Of a stretch of 64,000 bases of DNA, positions 8,456-16,786 are shown in pieces. The notes under the pieces were generated by a model. It was not told the DNA's origin. It did not search any database and saw only the letters and a program-made list of their open reading frames with translations. Numbering within the stretch: the stretch's first letter is position 1; each line of letters starts with the position of its first letter. The stretch is from Nocardiopsis potens DSM 45234 (lineage in GTDB: Bacteria; Actinomycetota; Actinomycetes; Streptosporangiales; Streptosporangiaceae): the NCBI RefSeq assembly GCF_000341105.1, contig NZ_ANBB01000067.1:1-64000 (forward strand). Reading direction: 5' to 3'. Both the position numbers and the translations under genes were made by a program.

Positions 8456-8482
8456 GGTAGCGGACGATGCCCGTCCGCTACC
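8456..8482. promoter_or_regulatory. Probable operator of the WYL regulator
   Basis: A perfect inverted repeat, GGTAGCGGACG-N5-CGTCCGCTACC, lies between the divergent WYL regulator (start 8437) and VOC gene (start 8551). Arms are 8456-8466 and 8472-8482. Its position and symmetry suit a dimeric repressor site acting on both genes. Confidence 0.65.
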
Positions 8483-8550
8483 GCTGGGATGGTCGCTCCC
8501 GTCCCCGGAGACCTCCGGGGAGGAGAACCGCACGTGAGGACCGGATCACC

Positions 8551-9018
8551 ATGTCGGTAAATGCTGTCGCCCACCTCAACTTCCGCGGCCAGGCCCGCGC
8601 GGCCCTGGAGTTCTACCGGTCGGTGTTCGGCGGGCAGGCCACCATCGCCACCTACGGCGACTTCGGCGCGCCCGCCGGGGCGCCCGGTGCCGGCGACGTG
8701 GTGTTCGGCCAGGTCGTCGCCGGCAACGGCTTCCGGATCATGGCCTACGACGTGCCCGGCGAGCACGCGCCGCCCGCCGGGCGCACCCCCGCCACCCGCC
8801 GCGAGAACGGCACCACCATCACCGAGGAGCCCTTCTTCCTCTCCGTGCGCGGCGAGACCGTCGAGGAGGTCGGCGCGCTGTGGGAGCGCCTGGCCGAGGG
8901 CGCGTCGGTCATCGAGGCGTACGGCCCGGCCCCGTGGGCGCCCGCCTTCGGCATGCTGACCGACCGCTTCGGCATCACCTGGATCCTCGACGTCGAGGCC
9001 GGGCACGCCCCGTCCTGA
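8551..9018 (+). CDS. VOC-superfamily (PhnB/glyoxalase-like) protein
   Basis: This 155-residue protein has the PhnB-type VOC fold: VAHLNFRGQARAALEFYRSVFGG at the N-terminus, FRIMAYDVPG in the middle, and PWAPAFGMLTDRFGITWILDV near the C-terminus, where GMLTDRFG-W is the second beta-alpha-beta signature. Proteins of this group are small, cytoplasmic and often of unknown substrate. The start ATG 8551 follows GTGAGGA. It is divergent from the WYL regulator, which most likely controls it. Confidence 0.85.
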   Translation: MSVNAVAHLNFRGQARAALEFYRSVFGGQATIATYGDFGAPAGAPGAGDVVFGQVVAGNGFRIMAYDVPGEHAPPAGRTPATRRENGTTITEEPFFLSVRGETVEEVGALWERLAEGASVIEAYGPAPWAPAFGMLTDRFGITWILDVEAGHAPS

Positions 9019-9457
9019 CGCCCCTGCCCGCCCCGGGGTGCGGCCCGGCGCCGGGCCGCACCCCGGCCCGCCCGGCCGAGCGCCGGGCGCCGGCGTCTCC
9101 ACGTCCCTCGAGGACAGCCGGCCCGGCCGTGAAAAGGAGAGCGGTCAAAGCCCTCGCCGCGGCGAACCGCCGCCCGCCGGCTCCCGATGCGCACAGAGCC
9201 GGCGGGCACGGCGGTGCAGACCAGCACCGGGTGCGCGGCCGCCCCGATCGAGCGGCGTCGGCCGCCGATCCCTGCGCCGCCCCGTAGTGCGGCCGGGCGG
9301 CTCCGGCACCGGAGCGGGCGAGGACAACGAGCGGCGCTCCGATATCGGCACCCATCCCATGTGACCGATTATGGCCATTTCACCCGCTTCGTTCTTCATG
9401 TTCTCTCTGTAGCCTCACGGGAATCGAAATCCCCCGCACGAATCGAAAAGAGCGCAC
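9019..9457. other. Gene-free stretch upstream of a secreted protein gene
   Basis: No gene supported. The last 100 nt are clearly AT-richer (around 9361-9450) and should contain the promoter and 5' UTR of the secreted protein that starts at 9458. Confidence 0.45.
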
Positions 9458-9922
9458 ATGAAGCTCCGGTCCCGGGCGTTCGCGACCGCCACGGCCCTGG
9501 CGATCGCCGCCACCTGCTTCACCGCCGCCGCCTCACCGGCCTCGGCCGCCCCCAAGGTGAGCTTCGGCAGCGGAGGAAAGGCCTCCGACGGCTCCCGCAA
9601 CGTCAACGTCGCCATCGACGGCTCCGTGGCCGGACGGGGCTTCTGGAACGCCGACCCCGGGTCCACCAACGGCTGGCCCGACGGCGACACCCTCTACGTG
9701 ATCGATTCGCGCTCCGACGGCTACGCCATCTCCGCCGATATCGTGCACGCGCACAACACCCCTTCCTACTCCCGGACCGCGAGCACCTCGGGCAGAAAGG
9801 CCCCCGTCACCGTCAAGAGGGGCGGCAACCTCGCCGAGGGGCGCAAGCTCCAGCTGCGCGTCTGCGTGACCCAGGGGTCGAGGAACGTGGCCTGCTCCCC
9901 CTACTACAGCGCCCACGCCTGA
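9458..9922 (+). CDS. Small secreted protein, function unknown
   Basis: The 154-residue product has a clear Sec signal peptide: MKLRSR charge cluster, hydrophobic core ATALAIAATCFTAAA, and an ASPASAA cleavage region near residue 30. The mature part is a Gly/Ser/Asn-rich beta-type domain with repeated SDG and NVNVAIDGS segments, RGFWNADPG, and two cysteines close to the C-terminus (LRVCVTQGSRNVACSPYYS) that could form a disulfide. No family is recognised. The upstream AT-rich patch suggests its own promoter; only a weak AAAGAG-type ribosome binding site is present. Confidence 0.8.
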   Translation: MKLRSRAFATATALAIAATCFTAAASPASAAPKVSFGSGGKASDGSRNVNVAIDGSVAGRGFWNADPGSTNGWPDGDTLYVIDSRSDGYAISADIVHAHNTPSYSRTASTSGRKAPVTVKRGGNLAEGRKLQLRVCVTQGSRNVACSPYYSAHA

Positions 9923-9990
9923 CGCCCACCGGAGCATCCCGGCGGCCCGGCTCCCGGCCCGCCGGCCGCTCCCCGGGCCCCACCCTTTCC

Positions 9991-10019
9991 AGGACCGGCC
10001 GCCTTCCGGGGCCGGTCCT
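9991..10019 (+). terminator. Hairpin between secreted protein and MFS genes
   Basis: AGGACCGGC (9991-9999) pairs with GCCGGTCCT (10011-10019) across an 11-nt loop, about 70 nt after the stop of the secreted protein gene. Confidence 0.5.
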
Positions 10020-10097
10020 CGGCCTGTCCGCCGAACCGCGCCCCGCCGGACCACGCCCGCGCGCCGCGGAATCCCCCACTCCGGAAAGGCATCCCCC

Positions 10098-11408
10098 ATG
10101 CAGGAGCAATCCCCCACCTCCTCCTCGGACGCCCCCGGCGGGCCGGCGGCGCGGAAGGCGCCGGTCCCGCTCGGGCGGGTCTTCAACCGGTTCTGGGCCG
10201 GGAGCCTGGCCAGCAACCTCGGCGACGGCGTGACGGTCGTCGCGCTGCCCCTGGTGGCGGCGGTGCTCACCGATGATCCGCTCATGGTGTCCGGGCTGTT
10301 CGCGGCGCGGTTCCTGCCCTGGCTGCTGTTCGGGCTGGCCGCCGGGGTGGTCGCGGACCGGGTCGACCGGGGGCGGCTCATGGTGGCGGCCAACCTGGTC
10401 CGGGCCGCGGCGCTCATCGTGCCGGCCGGGCTCATCGGCACCGGGAATGCGGGCATATGGGTGCTGTACGCGGTCATGTTCACCGTCATGACCTGCGAGG
10501 TGTTCTACGACATCGGCGGGCGGGCGATGCTCCCCGACGTCGCCCCCGCCGGGACCATCGACCGCGCCAACGGGCGGCTGGAGGGCGGCAAGACCGTCAC
10601 CCAGGACTTCGCCGGCGGCCCCCTGGCCGGGTTCCTCTTCGCGGTGGCGGCCTTCCTCCCGCTGGCGGTCAACGGCGCCGCCTACCTGCTGGGCGCCCTG
10701 GTGCTGCTGGGGCTGCCCCTGGCCGTGCGCAGGCCGGCGAGGCCCGCAGCCGAGGGCGGGGAGGCGGGCGCCCGCCCGTCGCCCCTGGCGGACCTGCGCG
10801 ACGGGTTCGCCTTCGTCTTCCGCGGCAGCTCGCTGGGGCCGATCCTGCTCTTCAACGTCGCGCTGAACACCGCCTTCATGGGGCTGAACGCCGTCATGGT
10901 GCTCTTGGCCCGGGACCACTTCGGCGTGCCGTCCTCCCTGTACGGGGTGTTCGTCGGCTCGTCGGCGGCCGGCGCCCTCCTCGGCGCCGCCGCCGTGGGG
11001 ACGCTGGCGGCCCGGCTCGGCCGCTTCCGCCTGGAACTGGTGCTGTTCGGCGTGACCGGCCTGTGCTTCCTCGGCTTCGGCGCGGCCCCCAACGCCTACC
11101 TCGCCGCCGTGGCCTGGACGGTCCTGGGCTTCGCGATCACCGCGTCCAACATCGTCATGCTCGGAGCGATCCAGCTGATCGTCCCCGGCGACCGGATGGG
11201 CCGGGTGATGTCGTTCATCGCGGTGTCGGGGACCGCCTTCGGGCCGGTCGCCGCCCTCCTGGCCGGGCTCCTCGGCCGGGTGGAGCTGCACTACGTGCCC
11301 CTCGCCTCCGGCGTCCTCGTCCTGGCCTCCCTGGCCGCCTCGGCCCCCGCCCTGCGCCGGGTGACCGCCGAGGCCGACCGGATCGAGGCCGCCCGGACGG
11401 CCGGGTAG
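10098..11408 (+). CDS. MFS transporter of the DHA3/MFS_3 type
   Basis: The 436-residue protein shows the 12-helix architecture of the DHA3 (MefA/EntS-like) MFS group: FNRFWAGSLASNLGDGVTVVALPLVAAVLT in helix 1, RFLPWLLFGLAAGVVADRVDRGRLM with motif A, YDIGGRAMLPDVAPAGTIDRANG after helix 5, and GGPLAGFLF in helix 6. These transporters export macrolides, siderophores or other small molecules; the substrate here is unknown. The ATG at 10098 follows GGAAAGG. It is convergent with the Sel1-repeat kinase; a perfect 16-bp palindrome (CGGTGGTGCACCACCG, 11455-11470) lies between the two stop codons. Confidence 0.85.
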   Translation: MQEQSPTSSSDAPGGPAARKAPVPLGRVFNRFWAGSLASNLGDGVTVVALPLVAAVLTDDPLMVSGLFAARFLPWLLFGLAAGVVADRVDRGRLMVAANLVRAAALIVPAGLIGTGNAGIWVLYAVMFTVMTCEVFYDIGGRAMLPDVAPAGTIDRANGRLEGGKTVTQDFAGGPLAGFLFAVAAFLPLAVNGAAYLLGALVLLGLPLAVRRPARPAAEGGEAGARPSPLADLRDGFAFVFRGSSLGPILLFNVALNTAFMGLNAVMVLLARDHFGVPSSLYGVFVGSSAAGALLGAAAVGTLAARLGRFRLELVLFGVTGLCFLGFGAAPNAYLAAVAWTVLGFAITASNIVMLGAIQLIVPGDRMGRVMSFIAVSGTAFGPVAALLAGLLGRVELHYVPLASGVLVLASLAASAPALRRVTAEADRIEAARTAG

Positions 11409-11478
11409 AGGTCGTCCCGTTCGGCGGGTCCGCGGTGGCGGATCAGCGTGCAGGCGGTGGTGCACCACCGGGGAAGGG

Positions 11479-13359
11479 CTACCCGGCCCCGTCGGCCTGC
11501 CGCGCTTCCATCCACGACACCCGGGCCCGCCACCGCTCCGCCTGGCGCAGCCAGCCGTCGCCCTCCTCGCCGCGGCCGCGCTCCTTCAGTTCCTCACCGA
11601 GAGCGACCATTGCGTCGGCGTCGCCGGCCTCGGCGGCCCGGCGCAGCCAGCGCTCGCCCTCCTCAGCGCGGCCGGCCGCATACAGCAGCGAACCGTGGAC
11701 ACCGGCCGCCCTGACGCCCATTGCGGTGGTCTCCCCCGTCTCAGCGGCCCGCCGGAACCAGGCTCTCCCCTCTTCCTCTCGGTCGTCCTCGAAGAGCAGG
11801 GTCCCGAGAGACCCCATGGCCAGGGTGTCGCCCGCCTCGGCGGCGCGGCGCAGCCACGCCTCGGCCTCCTCAGCACGGCCGTCGGAGGCCAACCCGAAAC
11901 CGAGGTACACCATGGCCACGGTGTCCCCCGCCTCGGCGGCGCGGCGCAGCCACGCCTCCCCCTCCTCAGCACGGCCGTCGGAGGCCAACCCGAGACCGAG
12001 GTAGACCATGGCTCTCGGATCGCCGGCCTCGACGGCCCGGCGCAGCCACGCCTCGGCCTCCTCGTCCTCTTCCGCCAGCATGCAGCCGAGGATCAGCATG
12101 GCGGTGGTGTCCCCGGCCTCGGCGTCCGGACGGAACCGGCGCCCCAGCTCGTCGGCGCGCCCGGCACCGTCGAACCCGGCGAAGAGGCCGGCCGCGGGGA
12201 TCATGTCCCTGCAGGCGAACGCCTGACGCAGGCGATGCGCGACGTCCTCGGTGCGGGCGTCCCCGAGCGGCAGCGCGACGAAGAAGCCCATGGCGTTGGT
12301 GTCGCCCGCCTCCGCGGCCCGGCGCAGCCAGCGCTCGATCGCCTCGTCCTCGACCCGCCCCGCGTCGTCCCACAGCGCGCTGAGCCAGATCATGGCGTTG
12401 GTGTCGCCCGCTTCGGCGGCCCGGCGCAGGTGCGGCTCGGCGTCCTCGGTGCGGCCGGCCACGGTGAGCAGCACTCCCAGAGCGCGCATGGCGGGGACGT
12501 CGCCGGCGGCTGCGGCGCGCCGCAGCCGGGTTTCCCGGTCGGTGGCCGATTCGGCTGCGGAAGAACCGCGGTCCGCGGTCGCGGCGCCTGCCCCGAGCAG
12601 CTCGTCCAGCACCTGGCGGGCGGTGGGGCGGCGCGCGGGATCCTTGTCCATGCAGGCGAGAACGGTACCGAGCAGCGGGTCGGCGAGGTCCCCGGTCTCC
12701 GGCGCCCGGGTCAGCACCCGGTTGATCCGCGCCGCCTGGGTCGGCCCCGGAAAGGCCTCGGCGCCGGTGGCCGCGTGGATGACGACCGCGCCCCAGGCGA
12801 AGACGTCGGCGGCCGGGCCCAGGGCCGTGCCCTCGATCTGTTCGGGCGCCATATAGCCCAGGGTGCCGATGCGCGTGGCCGAGGACGCCACGGTGTCCAG
12901 GGCGCGGGCGATGCCGAAGTCGATCACCCGCGCTCCGTCCGGCCCCAGCAGGATGTTGCCGGGCTTCAAGTCCCGGTGCACCACGCCGGCGGCGTGGATC
13001 GCGGCAAGCGCGGTGATGGTCTGGACCGCCAGGCGCTGCAGGTCGCCCCCGCGGCGCGGCCCGTGCGCGCGGACCGCCGCGGCCAGGGTCGGCCCTTCGA
13101 CGTACTCCGCGGCCAGCCACGGGCGCTCCGCCCCGGGGTCGGCGTCCAGGATCGCGGCCACGCAGAAGCCCTGCACCTGGCTCGCGTTGGCCAGCTCCCG
13201 CGCGAAGTACTCGCGCATGTCGGCGTCCTCGGCCAGATGCGGGTGCAGCAGCTTCACCGCCGCACGCCGCCCGGAGGCGTCCTCCCCCAGGTACACCGTG
13301 CCGAATCCGCCCTGCCCCAGACGCCGCACGAGCCGGAAGCCGCCCACCCACTGGTCCAC
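11479..13359 (-). CDS. Ser/Thr protein kinase with C-terminal Sel1-like repeats
   Basis: With GTG 13359 as start (GAGAGGG 7 nt upstream; an in-frame ATG at 13392 is the alternative) the protein has 626 residues. The kinase domain covers about 8-265: GQGGFGTV glycine loop, lysine 36 in AAVKLL, HRDLKPGN at 128-135, DFG at 147-149, MAPEQ. Residues about 285-610 are roughly nine Sel1-like (SLR/TPR-like) repeats with the pattern WLRRAAEAGDTxAM. Sel1 repeats form helical scaffolds for protein contacts. There is no membrane helix, so it is a cytoplasmic kinase with its own docking scaffold. The repeats are nearly identical at DNA level around 11820-12060, which favours copy-number change. Confidence 0.9.
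   Translation of the reverse strand: MDQWVGGFRLVRRLGQGGFGTVYLGEDASGRRAAVKLLHPHLAEDADMREYFARELANASQVQGFCVAAILDADPGAERPWLAAEYVEGPTLAAAVRAHGPRRGGDLQRLAVQTITALAAIHAAGVVHRDLKPGNILLGPDGARVIDFGIARALDTVASSATRIGTLGYMAPEQIEGTALGPAADVFAWGAVVIHAATGAEAFPGPTQAARINRVLTRAPETGDLADPLLGTVLACMDKDPARRPTARQVLDELLGAGAATADRGSSAAESATDRETRLRRAAAAGDVPAMRALGVLLTVAGRTEDAEPHLRRAAEAGDTNAMIWLSALWDDAGRVEDEAIERWLRRAAEAGDTNAMGFFVALPLGDARTEDVAHRLRQAFACRDMIPAAGLFAGFDGAGRADELGRRFRPDAEAGDTTAMLILGCMLAEEDEEAEAWLRRAVEAGDPRAMVYLGLGLASDGRAEEGEAWLRRAAEAGDTVAMVYLGFGLASDGRAEEAEAWLRRAAEAGDTLAMGSLGTLLFEDDREEEGRAWFRRAAETGETTAMGVRAAGVHGSLLYAAGRAEEGERWLRRAAEAGDADAMVALGEELKERGRGEEGDGWLRQAERWRARVSWMEARQADGAG
11820..12060 (-). repeat. Near-identical Sel1 repeat units at DNA level
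   Basis: Adjacent units of the Sel1 region repeat almost base for base with a period of about 108 nt (for example GAGGCGTGGCTGCGC and its neighbours at 11840-11856, 11948-11964 and 12038-12054). This is recent internal duplication within the kinase gene. Confidence 0.6.
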
Positions 13360-13480
13360 CGCACACCCTCTCGCGCGCCATCTGCCGGTCACGCGCCAAA
13401 CCTAGGCGGTCGGGGGAGCCCAGGGAAGCGCCTGCGCCTGGAAAGGGCGCCCGCGGCCGCGAGCGCCCTGTCTGCCGCAC

Positions 13481-13997
13481 TTCGCCTTCATCGCGTGCGC
13501 GGGGAGGAGCCAGCCCGCCCTACACCGTGGGCGCCGGGTTCGGGACCATCCCTGCGTGCGCGGGGAGGAGCGGCGACCCCACACCCCAGGAGACCCCCGA
13601 GCGGGACCATCCCCGCGTGCGCGGGGAGGAGATGCGCGCATCCCCCTGGGGGGAGAAGCACAGGGGACCATCCCCGCGTGCGCGGGGAGGAGCGGACCAG
13701 GTGCGGGGGGAGGGGTGCCGACCCGGGACCATCCCCGCGTGCGCGGGGAGGAGTGGGCGAGTTCAGCGGCGGCTGTGTCAGAGGTGGGACCATCCCCGCG
13801 TGCGCGGGGAGGAGTGCGGCCGTCGGAGACGGTTTTTTCTAGGACGGGGACCATCCCCGCGTGCGCGGGGAGGAGCATCGGCACGTGCTCACCGCACGGG
13901 CCATCCAGGGACCATCCCCGCGTGCGCGGGGAGGAGCGGTCGTGGTCCAGGTAGTCCAGCAGGCCCCGGGGACCATCCCCGCGTGCGCGGGGAGGAG
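13481..13997 (-). CRISPR. CRISPR array 2 (type I-E), 9 repeats, 8 spacers
   Basis: 29-nt repeats end at 13509, 13570, 13631, 13692, 13753, 13814, 13875, 13936 and 13997, a strict 61-nt period with 32-nt spacers. On the minus strand the repeat begins CTCCTCCCCGCGC and ends GGGGATGGTCCC. The left-most copy is degenerate in its outer half and the second has one change (CCCTGCG), so the trailer is on the left and the leader on the right, next to cas2. The repeat differs from array 3 by one base (CTC versus CTG at the third position). crRNA from here should be processed by the Cas6e encoded just upstream. Confidence 0.97.
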
Positions 13998-14051
13998 ACT
14001 CGTTGACCTGGTGTTTCACAAGCTCTCAAGGCTGTTTCGAACCACTTCTCC
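13998..14051 (-). promoter_or_regulatory. Leader of CRISPR array 2
   Basis: This 54-nt gap between array 2 and the cas2 stop codon shares two blocks with the array 3 leader: ACTCGTTGACCTGG directly at the first repeat and GAACCACTTCT about 41 nt away (plus-strand reading). Conserved spacing suggests both are bound by the same Cas1-Cas2 adaptation machinery. It is short, so array transcription may depend partly on the upstream cas operon. Confidence 0.75.
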
Positions 14052-14402
14052 CTACCGCTTTCCGAAACGGCGGCGCTTTGAGGCCTTGCTCCAGCCCTTG
14101 GTAGGGGTCTGCGGCTCGGTGCCGGTCTCGCGGTGGGGGCGCATGAGCAAGGTCAGGCCCTCGTGGTCGACCGGTCTCCACTTGTGGTCGCGGGTCTCGA
14201 AGGTGAAGCCCTGCTCAGTGTTGGTGCTGTAGGCGAGAAGGGCGCGCCCGGTGCCCGCGTAAGCGTGGACCTCGCGCCACAGGGCCTCCCGGATGCGGGC
14301 CGAAGGGTTGCCGATGAACACCCCGGCCGAGATCTCCATCAGCCACCGGGTCAAGAACCCCCGCAGGCCCGCAGGGCAGGTGGTCAGCACGATGACCGTC
14401 AC
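14052..14402 (-). CDS. cas2: CRISPR-associated endonuclease Cas2, type I-E
   Basis: The 116-residue protein starts VTVIVLTTCPAGLRGFLTRW, the standard opening of Cas2e, followed by MEISAGVFIGNPSARIREALW and a charged C-terminal tail (KASKRRRFGKR). Cas2 dimers bridge two Cas1 dimers in the spacer-integration complex. The GTG start at 14402 overlaps the cas1 stop codon by 4 nt (GTGA), so I chose it over longer upstream options that run antiparallel through cas1. It is the last gene of the cas operon and ends next to the leader of array 2. Confidence 0.95.
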   Translation of the reverse strand: MTVIVLTTCPAGLRGFLTRWLMEISAGVFIGNPSARIREALWREVHAYAGTGRALLAYSTNTEQGFTFETRDHKWRPVDHEGLTLLMRPHRETGTEPQTPTKGWSKASKRRRFGKR

Positions 14403-15373
14403 CAGATCACCCCGTGGTTGATTCCCGATTCGATCTCGGTTCCGCCGTCGCCCTGCAGGCTCACCTGGTCGGGGGCATCCTCTACCTCGGTGTCCTCGCT
14501 CCCGGGCAGCAGCAGGGTCTTGATGTCCTTCACGCAGCGGTCGAGGAGGCCGGTGTCGTTGATGCGTTCCCGGATCAGGCGCCGGGTGCGGCCTCCCACA
14601 TCGATCGGCCCTTCGGCCGCGGCGTCGAAGGCCGCGGGGATGCCGATCTCCGTCTTGTACAGGTCGGCCACGTCCAGCACGAACGACAGCTCGTGCCCGG
14701 AGTGGACGAATCCGAGGGCCGGCGAGCAGCCGAGCGCCGCCACGATCGCGTGGGCCACCCCGTACATGCACTGGGCCGCCGAGGTGATGCCCTGGTTGGG
14801 AGGGTCTCCGGAGTCGAAGTCGCCCGGGGTGTAGTGGCGCCCGTGCCAGGGCACCCCGGTCCTGGCCGACTCCCGGCGGTAGAAGATCTTGACACGGTCG
14901 CCCTCCATCCCCAGCAGGCGGCGACGTGTGGCCGTGGAGGGGTCTTCGTCGGGAAAGCGCATGCGGTACATGGCCCTGGCCACTTCCAGGCGGGTGCGCC
15001 TGTTCGCCCAGGCCCGGGCCTGGGCCTCGGCCAAGGCGGCCGAGCGGGAGAGCGCCCGGCCGCCGGCGTAGTAGCGAACCCCGTGCTCCCCCACCCACAC
15101 CACGCCGGCACCGCATTCACCCAGCAGGCTCACCGCCTTGTGGGTGATGCGGGTGCCCGGCCCCAGCAGGAGGGTGCCGATGGTCGCCACGGGGATGAAG
15201 CGCGTGCCTTCGGCGTCCTCGGCCGTGATGGCGTTGTCTTCGCGGTGGATCGTGCACCGCTCCAGGTAGACGAAGGAGAGCCGGTCGCCCACGCGGGTCA
15301 GTTCCCGAGGGCTGAGCGCTTTGCGGGCGCCGACGCCCTTCGTCTCGGTTCTCCGCGCAATGCCGCCGCTCAT
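14399..15373 (-). CDS. cas1: CRISPR-associated integrase Cas1, type I-E
   Basis: This 324-residue protein is a complete Cas1e. The beta-rich N-terminal domain has RVGDRLSFVYLERCTIHRED and TIGTLLLGPGTRITHKAV. The helical catalytic domain has the expected metal ligands: Glu157 in LLGMEGDRVK, His224 in LGFVHSGHELSF and acidic residues 234-237 in VLDVADLYK. Cas1 integrates new spacers at the leader end. It starts one base after the cas6e stop (TGAGATG) and overlaps cas2 by 4 nt, which means translational coupling. Length is normal for actinomycete Cas1e, with a short N-terminal extension. Confidence 0.97.
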   Translation of the reverse strand: MSGGIARRTETKGVGARKALSPRELTRVGDRLSFVYLERCTIHREDNAITAEDAEGTRFIPVATIGTLLLGPGTRITHKAVSLLGECGAGVVWVGEHGVRYYAGGRALSRSAALAEAQARAWANRRTRLEVARAMYRMRFPDEDPSTATRRRLLGMEGDRVKIFYRRESARTGVPWHGRHYTPGDFDSGDPPNQGITSAAQCMYGVAHAIVAALGCSPALGFVHSGHELSFVLDVADLYKTEIGIPAAFDAAAEGPIDVGGRTRRLIRERINDTGLLDRCVKDIKTLLLPGSEDTEVEDAPDQVSLQGDGGTEIESGINHGVIW

Positions 15374-15374
15374 C

Positions 15375-16076
15375 TCAGTTCACCGGGGCCAGTGTCATCA
15401 GCCCGCACCCGTAGGCCTTTGCCCGCCCCAGCCCCGCGGTGAGCATCCGGCGCAGGGCACCGGGGTCGGTGATCTCCAGGCGACCGTCGAAGGTCACACT
15501 GGTCAGGGCCACCTGGTTGGGCCTCCCGTCGGATTCGGTCTTGCCGAACCGGTGGGCGTGCCGGTCCCGGACGATCACCTCGTAGTCGTCGCCCGGGGCC
15601 CTCCTGCGCTCCTCGGGTTTGGCGGTGATCTGGAAGCCGTTGGCCTCCTGGCGCTGCAGCAGCCACCCGAGCTGGTGCCGGGGTGTGCGGTGGGCGGTGA
15701 CCTTGGTCGGCTCGCCGTCCTTGCGGCGGATGCTGTGCACCGGGTTGGCCGTCAGGCGGAAGGCCCACCTCTGCCCCGACTCGAGCCGCGCAAGGAACGG
15801 CGCGTAGTCGCGGGTCTCCCAGGTCTGGGTGGTGGGCCACCCCGCCTGCTCCACGACATGGGTCAGGTCGGGGCGCTCCGGGCTGACGATGTAGCAGTAG
15901 ACCTCGTCGCGGGAGTTGCGGTCGAGCCGCCAGAGCACCCGGGCCCCCGCTTCAGGGGCGGGAAGACCTTCGGCGAAGGCCTTCGTCACGGCCCCGTGCA
16001 TGGCCCTGGGGGAGATCAGGAACTTGCGCGCGCCGGCGCGGGCGGTGTTGAGGCGGATCCTGGTCAGGAACATCAT
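15375..16076 (-). CDS. cas6e: crRNA endoribonuclease Cas6e (CasE)
   Basis: The 233-residue protein matches Cas6e/Cse3: MFLTRIRLNTARAGARKFLISPRAMHGAVTKAF at the N-terminus, where His in the MHGAV segment fits the catalytic histidine, and GLGRAKAYGCGLMTL at the C-terminus, the glycine-rich loop of RAMP proteins. Cas6e cuts the repeat hairpin and stays bound to the crRNA 3' end. Two ATG codons in tandem are available; the first (16076) overlaps the cas5e stop by 4 nt (ATGA). It should process all three repeat variants in the window because the stem sequence is almost unchanged. Confidence 0.95.
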   Translation of the reverse strand: MMFLTRIRLNTARAGARKFLISPRAMHGAVTKAFAEGLPAPEAGARVLWRLDRNSRDEVYCYIVSPERPDLTHVVEQAGWPTTQTWETRDYAPFLARLESGQRWAFRLTANPVHSIRRKDGEPTKVTAHRTPRHQLGWLLQRQEANGFQITAKPEERRRAPGDDYEVIVRDRHAHRFGKTESDGRPNQVALTSVTFDGRLEITDPGALRRMLTAGLGRAKAYGCGLMTLAPVN

Positions 16077-16786
16077 TCACCTCCGAGAGCGGCCATCGGG
16101 TCGTGGGCGGGTGCCGGGGGCCGGGGCGCGCCCTGGGGGTTGGCGACGGTCACCCTGATGTACTCCAGGCCGCGCATCGCGTACCGACGGTGCTCCGGAG
16201 CGAAGCTCAGCGGCAGGTCGCGCAGCTCGTGGTGGGCCGTTTCGCCTTCACGCACGTCGATCCAGGCGCCGAGCTCCACCTCCGGCTCGTGCTTGCGTTT
16301 CTCCTGGTACCACTGGGCCGCCAGCCACAGGTGGTCGTCGAGGACGCACTCCAAAGCGCCCTCCCTGACTCCCAGGGGGATCGAGCGCGCCGGAGGGCAG
16401 GAGCGCCGCCCCAGGTAGGGCAGGTAGACCGGGGCGTTGAGCGCCTCGTACAGCTCCTCCAGCAGCGCGCCGTCGCCCTCGAAGGCGGCCAGGAAAACCG
16501 CGTCGGCCAGGTAGAAGCGCTCGGAGACCGGCATGGCCTCGCCGGTGTCGGCGTGGTGGGCGGTCTGGAAGTCGCGCACCCGCACCCCCGGCTGGTCGGC
16601 GCGCACCCCGAAGCGGAGCCCGGCCAGGTCTCCGAGGTCATCGGCGCGGCTGCGACCCTGGGCCGCGGCGAGCAGGCCGATCAGCCCGCTCTTGGTCGGG
16701 GCGTTCTCGGTTGAGCGGCGGGCGAACCTGGAGGAGGACCCCCAGGACTGCAAGGGGCCGGCGAGCTGCAGGAGGAGCACGCTCAT
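16073..16786 (-). CDS. cas5e: Cascade subunit Cas5e (CasD)
   Basis: The 237-residue product begins MSVLLLQLAGPLQSWGSSSR, the classical Cas5e opening (GPLQSWG), then FARRSTENAPTKSGLIGLLAAAQG, the second hallmark. Cas5e caps the crRNA 5' handle within Cascade. The ATG at 16786 overlaps the cas7e stop (ATGA); a longer upstream reading lies inside cas7e and is not needed. Length matches the family. All neighbours are the other Cascade subunits in standard order. Confidence 0.96.
   Translation of the reverse strand: MSVLLLQLAGPLQSWGSSSRFARRSTENAPTKSGLIGLLAAAQGRSRADDLGDLAGLRFGVRADQPGVRVRDFQTAHHADTGEAMPVSERFYLADAVFLAAFEGDGALLEELYEALNAPVYLPYLGRRSCPPARSIPLGVREGALECVLDDHLWLAAQWYQEKRKHEPEVELGAWIDVREGETAHHELRDLPLSFAPEHRRYAMRGLEYIRVTVANPQGAPRPPAPAHDPMAALGGE

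Noticed and set aside
13402-14019. Apparent repetitive proteins on both strands over array 2
   Set aside because: Translation of CRISPR repeats (PPRARGDGP-type peptides), not genes. The same applies to frames over 23267-25203.
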